DNA of 64,000 bases, taken from the NCBI GenBank assembly GCA_045648985.1, contig JAZROZ010000028.1, positions 45,542 to 109,541 of the forward strand, written 5' to 3'. The DNA comes from SIG437 sp045648985 (GTDB lineage: Bacteria > Bacillota > Clostridia > UBA1381 > UBA9506). Both the position numbers and the translations under genes were made by a program. The notes under the pieces were generated by a model that was not told the DNA's origin, did no database searches, and saw nothing but the letters and a program-made list of their open reading frames with translations. Numbering within the stretch: the stretch's first letter is position 1; each line of letters opens with the position of its first letter. Positions 61,099 through 64,000 of this stretch are shown one piece after another.

Positions 61099-61617
61099 TT
61101 AATTTATCTTTTTTGTTTTTCTGTTATAGTTTTCTTTAGCATTATATATCGCTTGTCTCTCTTCATCAGAAAGGGCAAATACAGAATCGCCACTCTTTAT
61201 TTCCTTAAGATATGTTGTAGTACCGTTTCTTGAATAAACGCCGTTTAAAACAAAACCATTATCTTTTTCATCTAAAATCGCTGCTGCAAAGCTTAAATTT
61301 GCATGATTTCCCTCAAATGCATCATACCTTAGTGTTCCTACTTTTTTTATACATGCATTGTCTTCATTTTCAAGTCTTTTAATTCTTTCGTTAACATCAA
61401 AAAAGTTTGATTCAATTTTCTGACACTTTTCGTAATAGTCTGTAACGGTACCTATTATGTTAGTCCCTCTGTTTTCTCGAAGAAACATCTTCATTTTCTT
61501 ATTTGCCTTAGCCGAGTTAACTAAAGCAATTAATGTTATTAAAAAAATAAGTGCTAAAAACGCTAAGCCTGCTAATAAAATTGCCTCAAGCGGTATAAAA
61601 TAACCTAATAATTCCAT
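61099..61617 (-). CDS. DUF4446 family membrane protein
   Basis: The 172-residue protein has one N-terminal membrane helix (about 9-33), a cytosolic coiled segment and a compact domain with RYDAFEGNHANLSFAAAILD and GFVLNGVYSRN, the DUF4446 signature. The family is regularly encoded between parB and serS near the origin in Firmicutes, as here. Its function is unknown. Confidence 0.88.
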   Translation of the reverse strand: MELLGYFIPLEAILLAGLAFLALIFLITLIALVNSAKANKKMKMFLRENRGTNIIGTVTDYYEKCQKIESNFFDVNERIKRLENEDNACIKKVGTLRYDAFEGNHANLSFAAAILDEKDNGFVLNGVYSRNGTTTYLKEIKSGDSVFALSDEERQAIYNAKENYNRKTKKIN

Positions 61618-61635
61618 TTAATTTACCTCATCTTT

Positions 61636-61651
61636 TGTTTCACGTGAAACA
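61636..61651. promoter_or_regulatory. parS site (centromere) between parB and DUF4446
   Basis: The sequence is a perfect match to the 16-base parS palindrome TGTTTCACGTGAAACA, directly after the parB stop codon. ParB loads here and spreads along DNA with CTP. Confidence 0.95.
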
Positions 61652-62509
61652 TTAATTATTTTTTAATATTTTCATCAATCTTTCAAAATCTTCATTATTA
61701 TAGTATTCTATTTCTATTTTGCCTTTCCTTTTGCCTCTGTGGATAGAAACCTTAGTTTTAAGCTGATTTGAAAGCTTTTTTTCCAAAGTAGAGAAATATC
61801 TTTTCATTTCCTCTTCCATAGGATTTTTCTTTTTATATTTAGGTTCTTTTAATAAAGAAGCTATATAATTTTCAGTCTGTCTGACATTTAATCCGTTTTC
61901 AATAATTTTTTCTGCTGCAATCAGCTTTATTTCATCATTTTCAACTGATAAAATTGCCCTTACGTGTCCTACTGAAAGTTTGTCTTCCAAAACATATTTT
62001 TTTATTTCATCAGGCAGAGATAAAAGTCTTATGCTGTTTGCGACAGCCGAGCGGCTCTTTCCAACTTTTTTTGCTACCTCTTCCTGAGTCAAAGAGAATA
62101 TTTCCATTAACTCTTTATAGCCTTTTGCTTCTTCAAACGGATTTAAATTTTCTCTCTGCAGGTTCTCAATTAAAGCAATTTCTAAAGTTTCCTTATCATC
62201 AAAATCTCTTATAATTGCTGGAATTGTCTTTTTTCCTGCAATTTTAGATGCTCTCCAACGTCTTTCACCTGCAATTATTCTATAAAACCCATTATCAAGT
62301 TTTTTAACAACGATTGGCGATATTACACCAAATTCTTCAATAGATTCAGCTAAAGTTGCAAGCCTTTCTTCATCAAAAACAGTTCTTGGTTGTTCTTTAT
62401 TTGGCTCAATTTGAGATATTTTAAGCTCTGTTATGCCATTTTCATCAAGTACGTTATCAAGCACAGTATCTGTGTTATATAAGGCTCCCAAGCCCTTTCC
62501 AAGTGCCAT
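61652..62509 (-). CDS. parB: Chromosome partitioning protein ParB (Spo0J)
   Basis: The 285-residue CTPase binds parS and forms a sliding clamp for origin segregation and SMC loading. The N-terminal GLGALY motif (ParA contact), the CTP-binding GERRWRA box, the helix-turn-helix (TQEEVAKKVGKSRSAVANSIRLL, interrupted by its turn) and a basic C-terminal dimer domain are present. It follows parA by 13 bases and two parS sites flank the pair. Confidence 0.96.
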   Translation of the reverse strand: MALGKGLGALYNTDTVLDNVLDENGITELKISQIEPNKEQPRTVFDEERLATLAESIEEFGVISPIVVKKLDNGFYRIIAGERRWRASKIAGKKTIPAIIRDFDDKETLEIALIENLQRENLNPFEEAKGYKELMEIFSLTQEEVAKKVGKSRSAVANSIRLLSLPDEIKKYVLEDKLSVGHVRAILSVENDEIKLIAAEKIIENGLNVRQTENYIASLLKEPKYKKKNPMEEEMKRYFSTLEKKLSNQLKTKVSIHRGKRKGKIEIEYYNNEDFERLMKILKNN

Positions 62510-62522
62510 ATAAACATCCTTT

Positions 62523-63281
62523 CTATTTCTTTATAATTTCTTTTGCAAGTTTTGTATAACTAAAAGCTCCCTTTGATAATTTATCATATTTAATTATGGG
62601 TTGACCAAAGCTTGGCGCTTCTGAAAGGCGCACATTTCGCGGAATAACTGTTTTAAATACTTTATCAGGGAAGAAATTTTTAACTTCATTTGCTACCTGA
62701 GTGGAAAGATTTGTTCTTGAATCATACATAGTAAGCAGTATTCCCTCAAAATCAATTTCCTTATTTAATTCAGCTTTTATACTTTTTATTGTTTTTGTGA
62801 GCATTGTTAATCCTTCCAGAGCGTAATACTCACATTGAATCGGCACTATAACAGTATCACACGCTGAAAAAACATTAATTGTAAGAAGTCCTAAAGAGGG
62901 TGGACTGTCAATAATTATATAGTCATAGTTATCATTTATATTAAAAAGAGCTTCTTTTAAAAGATATTCTCTTTTTTCAATTTCAACTATTTCAATCTCA
63001 GCACCTGCCAAATCAACATTTGATGGCAGTATATCAAGATTTTTATAATCAGTTTTTATAATTGTATCGGAAATCTTCTTGTTTTTAATTAAAACATTAT
63101 AAACTGAAAACTCCAAAGAATTTTTATCGAGTCCAAGCCCGCTTGTTGCGTTACCCTGAGGATCCATATCAACCAATAATGTTTTTTTATTTAAATTTCC
63201 AAGACAGGCACTCAAATTAATTGAGGTTGTAGTTTTTCCAACACCGCCTTTTTGATTGGCAATAGCTATTATTTTTCCCAT
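62523..63281 (-). CDS. parA: Chromosome partitioning ATPase ParA (Soj)
   Basis: The 252-residue ATPase has the deviant Walker A ANQKGGVGKTTT, IDSPPSLGLLT and the DNA-binding basic residues typical of Soj. It works with ParB in origin positioning and in sporulating bacteria affects DnaA. The ATG at 63281 follows AAGGA; the longer frame would overlap the promoter. The usual length is matched. Confidence 0.96.
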   Translation of the reverse strand: MGKIIAIANQKGGVGKTTTSINLSACLGNLNKKTLLVDMDPQGNATSGLGLDKNSLEFSVYNVLIKNKKISDTIIKTDYKNLDILPSNVDLAGAEIEIVEIEKREYLLKEALFNINDNYDYIIIDSPPSLGLLTINVFSACDTVIVPIQCEYYALEGLTMLTKTIKSIKAELNKEIDFEGILLTMYDSRTNLSTQVANEVKNFFPDKVFKTVIPRNVRLSEAPSFGQPIIKYDKLSKGAFSYTKLAKEIIKK

Positions 63282-63323
63282 ACAATTAAATTCCTTCCAT
63301 ATATAAATAGAATTAATGCTATA

Positions 63324-63352
63324 ATTATACCACATAAATAGCTTAAAAACAA
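63324..63352 (-). promoter_or_regulatory. Promoter of parAB
   Basis: On the minus strand TTGTTT (63352-63347) and TATAAT (63329-63324) are 17 bases apart, about 43 bases before the parA ATG. Confidence 0.65.
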
Positions 63353-63402
63353 CATTTTATTTAAATTTTATTAAAAAATATCTTATTTATTTTTTAATAA
63401 AA

Positions 63403-63434
63403 AAAAGAGATGTTTCACGTGAAACATCTCTTTT
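63403..63434 (-). terminator. parS embedded in the greA terminator palindrome
   Basis: A perfect 32-bp palindrome (63403-63434) has the 16-base parS TGTTTCACGTGAAACA at its centre (63411-63426) and AAAAGAGA/TCTCTTTT arms. It begins 8 bases after the greA stop and is followed on the minus strand by a T-rich tract, so the same DNA can act as centromere and intrinsic terminator. Confidence 0.85.
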
Positions 63435-63442
63435 AAAATTTT

Positions 63443-63928
63443 TTACTCATTGTATTTTGTTATTTTTAAAACTTTCATTTCAAATTCACCGTTTGGGGCA
63501 TTTACTTTTACCTTTTCTCCCACTTTAGCTCCAATTAAAGCTTTTCCCATTTGAGATTCATCTGAAATTATATTTTTATTTGGATCAGCTTCTATTGAAG
63601 ATAAAACAGTAAATTCTTCCTCTTCTTCAAAAAGCTCATCATATACTGTAACCTTTGTTCCGATTGATACTACGTCTGTTGATATTTCGTTTAAATCTAT
63701 AACTTCTGTATTCTGTAGCAGTTTTTCAAGTTTTACTATTCTTACTTCAACTTCTGCCTGCTCTTTCTTTGCTTCATCGTATTCTGCATTTTCTGATAAA
63801 TCACCAAAACCTCTGGCAACCTTAATTGTTTCAGCTATTTCTTTTCTTTTTTCGGTTTTTAAGTAATCAAGCTCATCCTCGATTTTCTTTAACCCCTCAT
63901 ACGTGAGAAATAAAATTTTGTCTCCCAC
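63443..63928 (-). CDS. greA: Transcription elongation factor GreA
   Basis: The 161-residue factor rescues backtracked RNA polymerase. The N-terminal coiled coil carries the catalytic acidic tip (GDLSENAEYDEAKKEQ), and the C-terminal FKBP-like domain has SPIGKAL-type residues (SQMGKALIGAKVGEKV). The start is GTG at 63928 with AAGGAAGAG upstream. The 72 bases beyond it to the window edge are AT-rich with no visible gene. Confidence 0.96.
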   Translation of the reverse strand: MGDKILFLTYEGLKKIEDELDYLKTEKRKEIAETIKVARGFGDLSENAEYDEAKKEQAEVEVRIVKLEKLLQNTEVIDLNEISTDVVSIGTKVTVYDELFEEEEEFTVLSSIEADPNKNIISDESQMGKALIGAKVGEKVKVNAPNGEFEMKVLKITKYNE

Positions 63929-64000
63929 TTTTTTCTCTTCCTTTCATAATAAATATAAAAAAATTATATTTATTCTTTCATATTTAAATTAATTATTTAA

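Noticed and set aside
1..64000. CRISPR array or cas genes to match the AcrVA2-like gene
   Set aside because: No regularly spaced direct repeats with unique spacers and no Cas protein motifs were seen on either strand.

Overview
The window is a low-GC chromosomal segment from a spore-forming member of the Firmicutes, class Clostridia as far as content allows. The reasons are a SpoVAF-type GerA protein, ECF vitamin transport genes, tandem DUF4330 proteins, a dockerin protein, a GTP-type PEP carboxykinase, AGGAGG-type ribosome binding sites with frequent GTG/TTG starts, and an origin-type parA-parB-DUF4446-serS order with perfect parS sites at the right end. One tRNA (Glu, CTC) and no rRNA are present. 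I see no CRISPR array or cas gene.

Left region (1 to about 6,950): the right part of an integrated element whose left end lies outside the window. It carries the 3' part of an unrecognised repetitive protein, a CCGG-type restriction-modification system (M.HpaII-like methylase and HpaII-like endonuclease) with a tightly linked third gene, a small orphan gene, a serine resolvase/invertase, and a protein whose C-terminal half resembles the anti-CRISPR AcrVA2. Its right boundary cuts the competence gene comM (yifB): only about 31 recognisable N-terminal ComM residues remain at 6,952-7,080. I regard this island, a restriction system and a candidate anti-CRISPR inside a disrupted comM, as the most interesting part of the window.

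7,100-20,200: a short glycan operon (phosphoglycosyl transferase, epimerase, GT2 glycosyltransferase), an M24 peptidase, DUF4830, SpoVAF, DegV, a PHP phosphoesterase, an autocleavable S24 repressor with a paired operator, ferredoxin, an M23/G5/LysM wall peptidase, a four-helix-bundle protein behind a striking symmetrical repeat array, an esterase and a HAD phosphatase. Then come tRNA-Glu and a Na/phosphate cotransporter.

22,377-36,001 is one long minus-strand stretch: murJ, an O-antigen-ligase-like protein, GT4, two DUF4330 proteins, proB, proA, ecfA1-ecfA2-ecfT, truA, DUF5711, an ECF S component and cvpA. A 54-bp leader repeat occurs twice within it. Divergent from it are an LCP-family attachment enzyme and rsmA behind three PhoP-box-like TTAACA repeats, then pckG and a tiny acidic lipoprotein followed by a MITE-like palindromic element.

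40,702-64,000: a PrsA-like foldase, mfd, a ComEA-like protein, an Orn/Lys/Arg decarboxylase, a dockerin protein beside a cohesin-like/stalk-domain protein, RodA/FtsW, HtrA, guaB, an atypical topoisomerase B subunit without its A partner, secDF, mtaB, serS, DUF4446, parB, parA and greA. These are mostly ordinary housekeeping genes. Functions are assigned by recognising motifs and remembered family sequences; no database search was run.
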